Counted from the first letter of the stretch, positions 8,255 to 16,614 are shown. The stretch: 64,000 nucleotides of DNA from CAWCDJ01 sp963796485 (GCA_963796485.1 CAWCLV010000003.1:186001-250000); one strand, 5' to 3'. Notes: generated by a model not told the origin, from the sequence alone. Numbers and translations: made by a program.

Positions 8255-9683
8255 TGAGATTTGCCTCCTTATTTTGTATGGCCGGCAGGCTCGCCGCGGC
8301 GATGGCTTGGCCGTGCCGTTTTTCTTTCTCGTCGGGAATATGAAAACGAATTCGTTCGGCCACGTCGGGGAACTCCTCGCGGAGAACGTGAGTGGCCATG
8401 GAAAGAATCAGATCGCCGCCTACGCCGGTCAGCACACGTCCCAGCACCAGAAGGTTGCGGAAATCGTAGAAATCCGCGTAAGTGGCGATGTTATAGCCGA
8501 AGTAAGTGCCGATGGTTTCGGAAATACGGAGGGCGCGGGCGTCGCCCGCCGCGGCCAGTTTCTGCACCTGTTCGAGCTTGGCCGGAAGCGGCAGTTCCGC
8601 GGGAAGTTCGATCCCGGCAGGCGCGAGCAGACGGCCCACGGCCTGCTGCGAGAAATACTGCGCGCCGACACCGGGGTCGCCCGACCATTCGTCGATCGGC
8701 GCCCTCTCGCGGTAATCCACCGGAACGAAGGCCAATTCGTTCAGCCACGTAGTGATATTGCCCTGGGGGTTCACAAAACCGGCGGCGAGGCTGCTGCCCA
8801 TGGCCACACCCAGCACGGCGTTGTCGCCCAGCGCCATGGACCCGGCCAGCGCCGTGACTTCGCCGTCGTTGACCACGTCGAACGGGATCCCGCCCCAGGC
8901 GGCCTGCAGGTCGAAGAAGAGCCGGCGGATGCGGCTATCGAAGGGGCCGGGCGGGATCGAACGGTAGAGCGACCCGACACGCACTTCGTTCTCGACGTAG
9001 ACGCCCGCGGCGCTGCCGCCGATGGCATCGACGCGCGGCAGGTGCGCGGCCGCGAGCTGCAACGAGTGATTGATGCCATCGAAATGGTACTGCGGATCGG
9101 TCTGTGCGCTGGGGTTCCAGGCCACCTCTTCGCTGAAGACCACCTTGCCATCGACGACCGCGGCGCACTTACGGTCGCTCGCGCCTAAGTCGAACCCGAT
9201 GCGGCAGCCGTCGAGGTGCCGGCCGAGCGGTGCGGCGGCTTCCTTCTCATGCGGCGCAAAATCGTAAGGCACATTCTCGAATTCCATGGGACGGCCGTAG
9301 ACGCGGCGGCCCATGAATTCGTAATCGAAGGCCCGGACGCCCGAGGGCGAATAGACGCCGCGCAGGTACTCCGCAATCCGGGGGTTGCCCGCCACGGTGA
9401 CGCGCCAGCCTCCCTTCTGCCAGAGCAGGAATTTCAGCAGCCTTTCGACGTATCGCTGATTGAGCGGGATATGGGCGCCTTCGTGGGAAAGAATCGCCGT
9501 GCGGTACACGGAAACGGCGCCGCCGCCGCGTTCGAGCGCGATGGCGAGATTCTCACGGGGGCCTGCCGCCACGCGTTCGCGATACACGCGATTCCAGAGC
9601 GAGGCAGGGACAAAGTCCGGGTCCAGCACCGGACGGCAACGGGGTGAAATCTCGAGCATAATGCGATTGCAGTCTATCACCAT
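8241..9683 (-). CDS. ROK/ASKHA-like putative sugar kinase with extra N-terminal domain
   Basis: 480 residues from ATG 9683 (ATG 9659 is an alternative). About 165 N-terminal residues of unknown fold precede an ASKHA ATPase region: phosphate-1 loop GFDLGASDRKCAAVVDG, a substrate-side motif VVNDGEVTALAG and phosphate-2 loop LGVAMGSSLAAGFVN. The CxCGxxGCxE zinc cluster of classic ROK proteins is absent, and the protein is about 160 residues longer than ROK kinases. Probably a cytoplasmic sugar or amino-sugar kinase acting with the PIG-L enzyme encoded next (14-bp overlap). It is divergent from xylulokinase with only 30 bp between starts. Family membership is fairly sure, function is inference. 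Confidence 0.75.
   Translation of the reverse strand: MVIDCNRIMLEISPRCRPVLDPDFVPASLWNRVYRERVAAGPRENLAIALERGGGAVSVYRTAILSHEGAHIPLNQRYVERLLKFLLWQKGGWRVTVAGNPRIAEYLRGVYSPSGVRAFDYEFMGRRVYGRPMEFENVPYDFAPHEKEAAAPLGRHLDGCRIGFDLGASDRKCAAVVDGKVVFSEEVAWNPSAQTDPQYHFDGINHSLQLAAAHLPRVDAIGGSAAGVYVENEVRVGSLYRSIPPGPFDSRIRRLFFDLQAAWGGIPFDVVNDGEVTALAGSMALGDNAVLGVAMGSSLAAGFVNPQGNITTWLNELAFVPVDYRERAPIDEWSGDPGVGAQYFSQQAVGRLLAPAGIELPAELPLPAKLEQVQKLAAAGDARALRISETIGTYFGYNIATYADFYDFRNLLVLGRVLTGVGGDLILSMATHVLREEFPDVAERIRFHIPDEKEKRHGQAIAAASLPAIQNKEANLSAVS
8264..8270 (-). promoter_or_regulatory. Shine-Dalgarno AAGGAGG that fixes the PIG-L GTG start
   Basis: Minus-strand AAGGAGG, nine bases before GTG 8254 and inside the 3' end of the ROK-like gene. 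It is the reason for choosing the GTG over later ATG codons. Confidence 0.7.
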
Positions 9684-9713
9684 TGTCCGCCGGATATGCC
9701 ACTATAAGGTTCT

Positions 9714-11204
9714 ATGTGGCTGGGGATCGATATCGGAACCGGAGGCACCCGGGCGCTTCTGGTGGACGCGCGCGGGGCCGTCCGCGCGGGCTATACGGCC
9801 GCGCACGAAGAGATGCGAATGGAGCGCCCGCTCTGGGCGGAGCAGCGCCCCGAAAACTGGTGGGACGCGGCCACCGAAGCGATCCGCGGCGTGCTGGCGG
9901 AGGCGGGGATTTCGGGACGCGAGATTCAAGGTGTCGGCCTCTCCGGCCAGATGCACGGCCTGGTGATCCTGGACGAAAAGCACCAGGTGATCCGGCCATC
10001 GCTGATCTGGTGCGACCAGCGCAGCCAGCCGCAGGTGGACGCGGTGAACGCCAAGATCGGCAAAGAGACAGTGCTGACGTACATCGCCAACCCGGTGCTG
10101 ACCGGCTTCACTCTGCCCAAACTGCTGTGGGTGCGGGACAACGAGCCGCAAAATTTCGAGCGGGCGCGCAAGATGCTGCTGCCGAAGGATTACGTGCGCT
10201 TCAAGCTGACGGGCGAGTTCGCCTCGGAGGTGTCGGACGCGTCGGGGACGGCGGTATTCGACGTGGTGAACCGCCGCTGGTCGTGGGAGATGATGGACGC
10301 GCTGGGGCTCGACCGCTCGTTGCTGCCGGAGTGCTATGAATCGAGCGAAGTCACCGGCCTGATTTCGGCGGAAGCGGCCGCGGCCACGGGGCTCGCCCAG
10401 GGCATCCCGGTGGTGGGCGGCGGCGGCGACCAGGCATCGAGCGCCGTGGGCAACGGCATTGTGGAAGAGGGGATCGTCTCGTGCACGCTGGGCACTTCGG
10501 GCGTAGTCTTCGCCCACATGGACGATGTGGCATACGACCCGGCGGGCCGCGTCCACACGTTCTGCCACGCGGTGCGCGATAAGTGGCACGTGATGGGAGT
10601 TACGCAGGGCGCGGGCCTGAGCCTGCAATGGTTCCGCAACCAACTGGCGCCCGGAACGGGTTACGACGCCCTGACCGCCGAAGCCGCACAGTCCCCTGCC
10701 GGAGCACAGGGACTGTTCTGGCTGCCCTACCTGATGGGCGAGCGCACGCCGCACCTCGACGCCACCGCGCGCGGCGGATGGATCGGCCTGACCGCCAGCC
10801 ACACCAGGGGGGACCTGATCCGCGCGGTGATCGAAGGCGTCTGCTACAGCCAGCGCGATTGCCTGGACATCATCGAAGGCTTGGGCGTGGGAGTAAGTTC
10901 GGTTCGCGCCTCGGGCGGCGGCGCCAGGAGCGCGTTCTGGCGCGGCCTGCTGGCCGGCATTCTGGACAAGCGGGTGGTGACGCTCGAAACGCAGGAAGGC
11001 TCCGCCTACGGCGCGGCGCTGCTGGCGCTGGCCGGCACGGGCGAGTACGGCTCGGTTCCTGAAGTGTGCCGCCTCGCGATTCGGGAGACCGATTCGGTTT
11101 GCGCGCCGGACTCCGAAGCGGCATTCTACGCGAAGGCCCACCGCGTGTACCAGTCTCTCTACCCCGCGCTGCGGTCGGCGTTTCAGCAGATCAGCTGCAT
11201 GTGA
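9714..11204 (+). CDS. xylB: xylulokinase (FGGY family)
   Basis: 496 residues, the normal xylulokinase length. GIDIGTGGTRALLVDARG is the phosphate-1 loop; GLSGQMHGLVILDEK and PSLIWCDQRS are the xylulokinase-type substrate motifs; LGTSGVVFAHMD is the phosphate-2 loop; SGGGARSAFWRGLLAGIL is the adenosine motif. It phosphorylates D-xylulose to D-xylulose 5-phosphate in the cytoplasm, feeding the pentose phosphate pathway. No xylose isomerase or transporter is adjacent. A TATAAG hexamer ends only five bases before the ATG (9703-9708), so the transcript could be leaderless; no convincing -35 box accompanies it. Confidence 0.93.
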   Translation: MWLGIDIGTGGTRALLVDARGAVRAGYTAAHEEMRMERPLWAEQRPENWWDAATEAIRGVLAEAGISGREIQGVGLSGQMHGLVILDEKHQVIRPSLIWCDQRSQPQVDAVNAKIGKETVLTYIANPVLTGFTLPKLLWVRDNEPQNFERARKMLLPKDYVRFKLTGEFASEVSDASGTAVFDVVNRRWSWEMMDALGLDRSLLPECYESSEVTGLISAEAAAATGLAQGIPVVGGGGDQASSAVGNGIVEEGIVSCTLGTSGVVFAHMDDVAYDPAGRVHTFCHAVRDKWHVMGVTQGAGLSLQWFRNQLAPGTGYDALTAEAAQSPAGAQGLFWLPYLMGERTPHLDATARGGWIGLTASHTRGDLIRAVIEGVCYSQRDCLDIIEGLGVGVSSVRASGGGARSAFWRGLLAGILDKRVVTLETQEGSAYGAALLALAGTGEYGSVPEVCRLAIRETDSVCAPDSEAAFYAKAHRVYQSLYPALRSAFQQISCM

Positions 11205-11376
11205 CGAGCGGGTTCAGCTTCGAAAGCGGGTCGCGGCCGCCTCACAGCGATTACGAATCAGATCCGCGACCTTCTCCGCGACGGGGTGGCGAACCGGCAC
11301 CCGGAATCGCGGCCAGGACGCAAAACACTCCTCCCGCGATGCGCAGAAGTCAGCAGATTGCCGCCTCAGCCCCCTT

Positions 11377-12231
11377 TCAATGCGTCATCGCGTAGATGAC
11401 GTAATCCACCGTGAGCCGGATCCCCATGGCGGAGTACTTCTCGGGGTAGCGCGGGTCGTCGGCCCATTCCCAGGAGTCGCCGAGGTCGCTGTTGAAGCTG
11501 ATCGCGACCATTACGCGGCCTTTGTCGTCATATATGCCCATCCAGTGGGGAACCGTGCCGGCGGCGCGGTAATTCTGGCGGTTGCCGTATAGCGCCCACT
11601 GGCCGAGCACCTGGTAGCGGTCGTCAAGATCGTAAACCGTGTGGAAAATCGAATCCTTGTCCGGGATGTCCACCACCGCGCGGTCGGGGAAGATCTTACT
11701 CATAGTCTCGTCGAAGCGGGCGTACTCTTCGGGGCCCCAGAAATCATCGAGCATGAGGAAACCGCCGCGCAGGAGGAATTCGCGCACCACTTTGATCTGG
11801 GCGGGAGTGAGTTTCCAGTCGCCCATTTCTCCGGCCACCAGCCACGGCCAGTTGTAGAAATCGTCCGTATCGTCGGGGTTGACGGGCTGCTCGACCGAGC
11901 GCGCGTGGACCCGCGTCAGGCGGCGGAGGGCCTGGGCGAAGTGGCGGTCGGCCCGCGGATAATCCTGGCTCCAACTGGTGCCGCCCTGGCGCCAGTCGAA
12001 CATCCCGCCGAAGCGGCGCGAGAACCGGGCGAAGCGCGCTTCGGGATGCTGCGGATACATCAGCCTGGCCTGCACCCATTCCGTCTGCTCCTGCCAGTCC
12101 GGCGGCAGCGGAATATTGTCGTACGCTTCGAGGCTGCGGTAGACGCGAAAGGGACGCTGAAAGGCGTACACGCCTCCAATCAGCGCCCCGCCGAGAATGA
12201 CGACCGACCAGAAGCGCCGCTGCGCTTGCAT
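11377..12231 (-). CDS. DUF4159-type secreted protein
   Basis: 284 residues from ATG 12231, whose A is also the last base of the upstream stop (TGATG). One N-terminal hydrophobic segment (FWSVVILGGALIGGVYAF) is a signal anchor. The rest resembles DUF4159: FNWRQGG-like FDWRQGGTSWSQDYPRADRHF, then VREFLLRGGFLMLDDFWGPEEYARF and a final WEWADDPRYPEKYSAMGIR. DUF4159 proteins are usually found next to von Willebrand/AAA MoxR clusters and may have a glutamine-amidotransferase-like fold; here the partner is instead a sugar isomerase-like protein, so the role is open. The in-frame extension to 12510 overlaps the neighbour and was rejected. Confidence 0.8.
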   Translation of the reverse strand: MQAQRRFWSVVILGGALIGGVYAFQRPFRVYRSLEAYDNIPLPPDWQEQTEWVQARLMYPQHPEARFARFSRRFGGMFDWRQGGTSWSQDYPRADRHFAQALRRLTRVHARSVEQPVNPDDTDDFYNWPWLVAGEMGDWKLTPAQIKVVREFLLRGGFLMLDDFWGPEEYARFDETMSKIFPDRAVVDIPDKDSIFHTVYDLDDRYQVLGQWALYGNRQNYRAAGTVPHWMGIYDDKGRVMVAISFNSDLGDSWEWADDPRYPEKYSAMGIRLTVDYVIYAMTH

Positions 12232-13142
12232 CACGCGCCTCCGTAAGCGGTGTGAATCTGCTTCCTGATGAAATCCACGTCGTGGCGGATGGCGCCGAGC
12301 TGATCCTTGGGCTGGTAATCCACCGCGACGGAAACCGGACCGTTGAAGTGCGCGCCCGCCAGCGCAGCGAAGACCTTGCCCCACTCCACCATGCCTTCGC
12401 CGAGCGCGCAGGGGACGCGCTTCCAGGAGCCGCCTTCCTTGCTCCAGTAGAAATCGCGCAGACTCAGCATTTTGAGCCGTGGCAGCACCAGTTGCAGGGC
12501 GACATTCCAACCGCCCACGCCGCCTTCGGCGGTCGCGTATCCGGCATCGAAATCGTAGCCGACGGTGCGCGCATCCATTCCGCGAATCAACAGGTTGGTG
12601 TCCCAGATGGACTGTCCGACATTATCGCCCGCCACGTTCTGGAGCGCCATAGACATGTTGACCGCGCGCGCGAGTGACGCCAGCCCGGCGATCTCGCGCT
12701 GCACCTGCGCCAGCCGCGCCTCCACGGGTACGCCCGGCGTATACGGCCAGAGACCGGCGCGGAAGAGCGGGACGCCCATCTCGCCCGATATCGCCAGGAC
12801 GTTGCGGATGGTCGGATCGGCGAGGGAGGTGTAGGCGGTGCTGATCACGGGGACGTCCAGCCCCACGCCGGTGATAGCCTCCACCGAGCGCATCATGTCC
12901 ACCGAGGAGTCCTCCGGATCGACGTGGCCGCCGTGCCAGACCGTGAGATCGCAACCGTCTACGCCGAGATCGCGGAGAACCGGGCCGAGATCGTCATAAG
13001 GGATTTTGACCAGGACTTGGGAGTAGAGGCAAACGGCCGGGGTGATCCGCGGCTTCGGCCCGTTGCCGCGGCGGGATTGGGCGGCGGCGCGAGTGGCGCC
13101 GGCCGCGACGGCCGCCAGAACCTGCCTTCTCGTGAGTGCCAT
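12231..13142 (-). CDS. sugar phosphate isomerase/epimerase (TIM barrel), Tat-exported
   Basis: 303 residues. The N-terminus TRRQVLAAVAAGATRAAAQ is a twin-arginine-like signal. The mature part is an AP-endonuclease-2 / xylose-isomerase-like TIM barrel: DLGPVLRDLGVDGCDLTVW, ALQNVAGDN, VGYDFDAGYATAEGG, LSLRDFYW, and GPVSVAVDY near the end. In Acidobacteriota and Planctomycetes many such proteins are exported and act in breakdown of unusual sugars; the substrate is not known. It shares one base with the DUF4159 gene and follows the POTRA/HEAT gene by 33 bp, so these may be co-transcribed. Confidence 0.82.
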   Translation of the reverse strand: MALTRRQVLAAVAAGATRAAAQSRRGNGPKPRITPAVCLYSQVLVKIPYDDLGPVLRDLGVDGCDLTVWHGGHVDPEDSSVDMMRSVEAITGVGLDVPVISTAYTSLADPTIRNVLAISGEMGVPLFRAGLWPYTPGVPVEARLAQVQREIAGLASLARAVNMSMALQNVAGDNVGQSIWDTNLLIRGMDARTVGYDFDAGYATAEGGVGGWNVALQLVLPRLKMLSLRDFYWSKEGGSWKRVPCALGEGMVEWGKVFAALAGAHFNGPVSVAVDYQPKDQLGAIRHDVDFIRKQIHTAYGGA

Positions 13143-13175
13143 GAGCGCCCGGAGGACTCCCTTATTGTAGTGCAG

Positions 13176-14192
13176 CTACTCTTCCCGGCGTTTGCCGCCG
13201 GCGGGACCGAGCGCCTTCCGGATGACGCTTTCGCGATCGCCCTTTTCCCAATTGCGCTGGATCTGATTGTCGGTCATGCCCGCCACGCGGCCGATCAGCA
13301 TGAAGGGCGGCAGCGCGTATGCCGGAGATTTCCAGCGGGACATTTCGGCCAGCGCCGGCAGCGCGCGCTCGCGGACCTGTTCGATGGCGCCGTGGCCGTC
13401 GTGGTCGGTCAGGGTGAGCAGGGCTTTGACCGCTTCCATGCGATCGCTCAACACGATGGAGTTCAACATCTCGACAAACCACGTGGGTTCGATGACGATC
13501 TTCAAATTCGGTTCGCGGGCTGCCAGTACGGCAATCGCATTGAGCGCCCTGACGGCGTTGGCGCGCACGGCTTCATCCGGATCCTGAAGGGCGAATTGCA
13601 GGTCGGCAACGATCTCCGTCTTCTTTGGGGCGTAACCGAGAATCGCGACGGCCATGGCGCGCTGGTCGGGGTCGGCAGCTTCCCGCATTACGTTCTGGAG
13701 ATCGGCAAGGTGCGCGGCGGCGAAGCCGGAAAACTGCTCCTGGAACTTCCGCGCGGCGGGATCGGCCATCCGCGATTGTCCCGTGGTGAGATCCTCCGCG
13801 GCATTTCCCCGGCTGGCGGCGCGCTGTACGGCGGCCAGGAACCCGAAGTAGGCGTCCGTGATGGAGGCGGGCAGCGACGCGTTGCCCTGCGGGTCCGAAC
13901 GGAAGGCCGGGTGCGGCGCTCCGCGTTCTTCGACTCCGATGAAGAGCGTGCTGGATTTGCCTTCGCAGCAGACTGCCTCGACCCGCGCCAGCACGACTTC
14001 CGGCATGCCGGCGATGCGCTCCTCCATATCGCCCTTGGAAGCCGGCAGCGCGCCTCCCGGTTGAATATGGAGTGTCGAAAGGACGCGCTCGGGCTGAGTC
14101 TTCCGCAACCCGTAGAAGTTGATGTCTCCAATGACCGGCGCCTGGGCCGCGGCGAACTGCGCAACCGCCAGCAGGGCAAGAGTGTGCTTCAC
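13176..14192 (-). CDS. secreted protein with POTRA-like and HEAT-like regions
   Basis: 338 residues with a signal peptide (MKHTLALLAVAQFAAAQAP). Residues about 20-95 look like a POTRA domain as in BamA: IGDINFYGLRKTQPERVLSTL, PGGALPASKGDMEERI, VEAVCCEGKSSTLFIGVEE. The C-terminal part is alpha-helical with HEAT-like pairs (ADLQNVMREAADPDQRAMAV, LQFALQDPDEAVRANAVRAL). No barrel domain is present, so it is not an Omp85 protein. POTRA domains bind other envelope proteins, which suggests a periplasmic scaffold; this is inference. It lies upstream of the Tat isomerase gene and 56 bp downstream of the zinc-ribbon membrane protein gene. Confidence 0.75.
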   Translation of the reverse strand: MKHTLALLAVAQFAAAQAPVIGDINFYGLRKTQPERVLSTLHIQPGGALPASKGDMEERIAGMPEVVLARVEAVCCEGKSSTLFIGVEERGAPHPAFRSDPQGNASLPASITDAYFGFLAAVQRAASRGNAAEDLTTGQSRMADPAARKFQEQFSGFAAAHLADLQNVMREAADPDQRAMAVAILGYAPKKTEIVADLQFALQDPDEAVRANAVRALNAIAVLAAREPNLKIVIEPTWFVEMLNSIVLSDRMEAVKALLTLTDHDGHGAIEQVRERALPALAEMSRWKSPAYALPPFMLIGRVAGMTDNQIQRNWEKGDRESVIRKALGPAGGKRREE

Positions 14193-14248
14193 GGTATTGG
14201 GACGTACGGGGGCGGTTTTGTGTTCCCCGCCCCCGCCGGAACCGGGAT

Positions 14249-14815
14249 TCAGGCCTGCTGTTCGGCGAGAGCGCCGATCACCGGCAGCATGACCTTCTTT
14301 CCCTGGTAAGCCGCAACCAACATGTAGACCCAGAGCACGAAGAACGCCAGCCCGATCAGCGGCGACAGGAACAGCAGCGTGAAGAAGTGCAGCATCGAAA
14401 ACACAACATTGATCACGATCCAGAAGCCGATCCAGGCGACGTTCAGGAAAATCGACTGGAAGGCATGGAACCGGACCGTGCGGTTCTGGTTATAGGGCGC
14501 GATCACCAGGAAGATGATCCCGGTCAGCAGGCCCAAGACGTAGCACAGCGCCGAAGCGACGTTATCGGCCATGGCTCCCGGCGCGGCGGCCGGCGCGGGA
14601 CCCGCCTGATACCCGGGCTGCTGGTAACCGGGCTGCTGGAACCCTTGTTGCTGATATCCGGGCTGCTGGTAGGGCTGCTGATACCCGGGCGCCGCCTGCG
14701 GAGGCGGAGGCGGAGCCGAAGGCGCGGCTCCCGCGGCAGCCGCTGCCACGGCACTTCCACACTTCGCACAAAACTTCCCTTCGACGGGCGACCCACACGT
14801 TGCGCAAAATGCCAT
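14249..14815 (-). CDS. zinc-ribbon DUF4870-like membrane protein
   Basis: 188 residues. The start ATG 14815 is preferred over the frame beginning at 14863 because a GGGGGA Shine-Dalgarno sits just upstream and the protein then opens directly with the zinc ribbon MAFCATCGSPVEGKFCAKCG. A proline/glutamine-rich linker with repeated PGYQQ units follows, then a Tic20/DUF4870-like module with three hydrophobic helices (VASALCYVLGLLTGIIFLVI, AFQSIFLNVAWIGFWIVI, LFLSPLIGLAFFVLWVYML). Such proteins are common, of unknown function, and probably present the zinc ribbon to the cytoplasm. Confidence 0.85.
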   Translation of the reverse strand: MAFCATCGSPVEGKFCAKCGSAVAAAAAGAAPSAPPPPPQAAPGYQQPYQQPGYQQQGFQQPGYQQPGYQAGPAPAAAPGAMADNVASALCYVLGLLTGIIFLVIAPYNQNRTVRFHAFQSIFLNVAWIGFWIVINVVFSMLHFFTLLFLSPLIGLAFFVLWVYMLVAAYQGKKVMLPVIGALAEQQA

Positions 14816-14963
14816 TGAAAATCCCCCATCCCAGACTTTACTGTCTGCTTTGATGCAAAGCAAGGCGGATTTTGTGTGGAAAGTACCTTTCGGGTCGAAA
14901 GCTAACGTCCCGGAGGGCCGCGAGCGACCCGATGGTCAGGGTCCCGTTGCGTTCTGCATGTTG

Positions 14964-15010
14964 GTGGGCGAGCCCTGCTCGCCTGGGGCAGGCCGGGAGG
15001 CCTAGCCTAC
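14964..15010 (+). repeat. intergenic palindromic repeat, copy A
   Basis: 47 bp that matches the reverse complement of 15181-15226 with about five differences. It contains GCGAGCCCTGCTCGC, itself a small palindrome, and the core GGCAGGCCGGGAGGCCTA. Its right end coincides with the stop of the 52-residue membrane protein gene. Confidence 0.75.
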
Positions 15011-15168
15011 TAACGTCCCGGGGGGCCGAGAACCAGCAGCGGGAGGGCTCCGCCGACCACCGCGCCGACGATCAGGGCCGCGTTGCCCACCCCCAGAAAA
15101 GACACGAACAGGCCGGCCAGGGAACCGATCCCGGCGCCGACCACCACAATCATGAAGCGTTTGGCCAT
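15010..15168 (-). CDS. 52-residue two-helix membrane protein
   Basis: A short minus-strand frame of 52 codons from ATG 15168 to TAG 15010. The product is MAKRF followed by two glycine-rich hydrophobic helices (MIVVVGAGIGSLAGLFVSF and AALIVGAVVGGALPLLVL) and ends LGPPGR. The composition is strongly that of a real membrane peptide and the region otherwise holds no gene, but no family was recognised. It is framed on both sides by inverted copies of an intergenic repeat. Only a weak ACGGA-like ribosome site precedes it. It could also be an incidental frame. Confidence 0.5.
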   Translation of the reverse strand: MAKRFMIVVVGAGIGSLAGLFVSFLGVGNAALIVGAVVGGALPLLVLGPPGR

Positions 15169-15180
15169 GCGTTCCGTCAG

Positions 15181-15226
15181 GTAGGGTAGGCCTCCTGGCC
15201 TGCCCAGGCGAGCGGGGCTCGCCTAC
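15181..15226 (-). repeat. intergenic palindromic repeat, copy B (inverted to copy A)
   Basis: 46 bp containing AGGCCTCCTGGCCTGCCC followed by GGCGAGCGGGGCTCGCC. Reverse complement aligns with 14964-15010. It lies 13 bp upstream of the small membrane protein start and 29 bp upstream of the alcohol dehydrogenase gene. Confidence 0.75.
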
Positions 15227-15257
15227 TTAGCATACCTCGGGGTATAAGCTGAAGGTG

Positions 15258-16256
15258 ATGCGCGCGTGCCTTCTGGATCACCCGGGGCCGATCGAATCGC
15301 GTCCCCTCCGGCTGGCTGAAATCCCCAAACCGCGGCCCGGCCCCGGCGAGGTGCTGATCAAGGTTCATGTCTGCGGAGTCTGCCGCACCGATCTGCACGT
15401 GGCGGAGGGCGAACTGCCGCCCCGCAAATCGCCGGTCATTCCGGGACACCAGGTGGCTGGAACGGTGGAAGAACTGGGGCCGGGCGCCGCTATCCCGGTG
15501 GGCACCCGGGTCGGGGTCCCATGGCTGCATCGTACGGATGGCACTTGCGAGTACTGCCGCACCGGCCGCGAGAACCTTTGCGAGAATGCGACCTTCACCG
15601 GCTGGACGGTGGACGGAGGCTACGCCGAGTACGTCCGCGCGCCGGAAGACTTCGTTTACAGACTGCCGGAAGGGTTCAGCGATCTCCACGCGGCCCCCCT
15701 GCTTTGCGCCGGGATCATCGGCTTCCGGACTCTCCGCCTCTCGGGCGTGGCTCCCGGAGGCTCAGTCGGCATGTACGGGTTCGGCGCGGCGGCGCACGTC
15801 TGTATCCAGGTGGCGCGGCACTGGAATATTGCCGTCTATGCGTTCTCGCGGGACGAGCGCCACCGGCAACTGGCCAGAGAGTTGGGCGCGGTCTGGTTCG
15901 GCGGATCTTTCGACGAGCCGCCCGTCAAATTGGATGCCGCGCTGGTTTTTGCACCCGCCGGAGAGTTGGTTCCCGCGGCCCTGCGTGTGCTAAAACGAGG
16001 CGGAACGGTGGCGCTCGGCGGGATCCACATGAGCCCGACGCCTCCGATCGACTACGGGCTGCTGTATTACGAGCGCGTGGTCCGGAGCGTCGCGAACAAC
16101 ACCCGCCGGGATGGGCGGGATTTTCTGAAGATCGCGGCCGAGATTCCGATCCACACCCAGGTGCGGGAGTTTCCGCTGGAGGAAGCCAACGAAGCGTTGG
16201 ACCTGCTAAAGAACGATGCGATCCGCGGCGCGGCGGTGCTGCGCGTGGCCGGCTGA
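15258..16256 (+). CDS. zinc-dependent alcohol dehydrogenase family protein
   Basis: 332 residues from ATG 15258 (GTG 15255 directly before is possible). Medium-chain dehydrogenase architecture: catalytic zinc site CGVCRTDLH with GHQVAGTV, structural zinc cysteines in CEYCRTGRENLC, and a Rossmann domain with GMYGFGAAAHVCIQVA. The NAD(P) loop is GxGxxA-like (GFGAAAH). It resembles the zinc-binding ADHs that often carry TGWTVDGGYAEY. It oxidises primary alcohols or reduces aldehydes in the cytoplasm; the substrate is undetermined. It converges on the ftsB-like gene with one base between the stops. Confidence 0.88.
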   Translation: MRACLLDHPGPIESRPLRLAEIPKPRPGPGEVLIKVHVCGVCRTDLHVAEGELPPRKSPVIPGHQVAGTVEELGPGAAIPVGTRVGVPWLHRTDGTCEYCRTGRENLCENATFTGWTVDGGYAEYVRAPEDFVYRLPEGFSDLHAAPLLCAGIIGFRTLRLSGVAPGGSVGMYGFGAAAHVCIQVARHWNIAVYAFSRDERHRQLARELGAVWFGGSFDEPPVKLDAALVFAPAGELVPAALRVLKRGGTVALGGIHMSPTPPIDYGLLYYERVVRSVANNTRRDGRDFLKIAAEIPIHTQVREFPLEEANEALDLLKNDAIRGAAVLRVAG

Positions 16257-16257
16257 T

Positions 16258-16554
16258 CTATTTCCTGGCGGGGGCGCCGATGATGTAGACTTTGTCCGTG
16301 GGGTTGACCAGCTTCAGCCGGTCCCGAATTTCCAATTCCTGTTCGGCGGAATTATCGGAAAGCCGCTTAATGTGCTCCCGCTTGCGCTCGATCTCGCGCG
16401 CCAGGGTAGTATTCCGGACTTCCATTTCCTTGATCTGGGTTTCTTTGACCAACAGGGCGCTCACTCCCCTGGGACCTCGAAGAGTCGCTACGGCATAGCC
16501 CGCGACCACCAGGAAGGCAAGCAGGTAGGCAATTCGGGTGATGGAGGATTTCAT
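16258..16554 (-). CDS. FtsB/DivIC septum formation initiator-like protein
   Basis: 98 residues from ATG 16554. A short cytoplasmic start (MKSSITR), one transmembrane helix (IAYLLAFLVVAGYAVATL) and then a coiled coil (VKETQIKEMEVRNTTLAREIERKREH...LSDNSAEQELEIRDRL) ending LVNPTDKVYIIGAPARK. This order, size and the NPTDKVYII-type ending are those of FtsB/DivIC, the divisome proteins that link FtsQ and FtsL at the septum. The much longer upstream frame overlaps cutA on the other strand and is a shadow. The gene is divergent from cutA. Confidence 0.8.
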   Translation of the reverse strand: MKSSITRIAYLLAFLVVAGYAVATLRGPRGVSALLVKETQIKEMEVRNTTLAREIERKREHIKRLSDNSAEQELEIRDRLKLVNPTDKVYIIGAPARK

Positions 16555-16593
16555 GAAACTTGCGGCCCGGAAGATAATGTTACCATTGCTAAC

Positions 16594-16614
16594 CGGAGTC
16601 GCTCCGCTTTTTTT
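16594..16614 (+). terminator. short terminator-like hairpin with T-run upstream of cutA
   Basis: CGGAG, loop TCG, CTCCG, then C and seven T. The stem has only five pairs, so it is weak. In the plus direction it lies four bases before the cutA ATG and could stop read-through from the alcohol dehydrogenase side or attenuate cutA. Confidence 0.35.

Noticed and set aside
12234..12510. N-terminal extension of the DUF4159-type protein
   Set aside because: It overlaps the isomerase gene fully; ATG 12231 with the TGATG junction and signal anchor is the better start.
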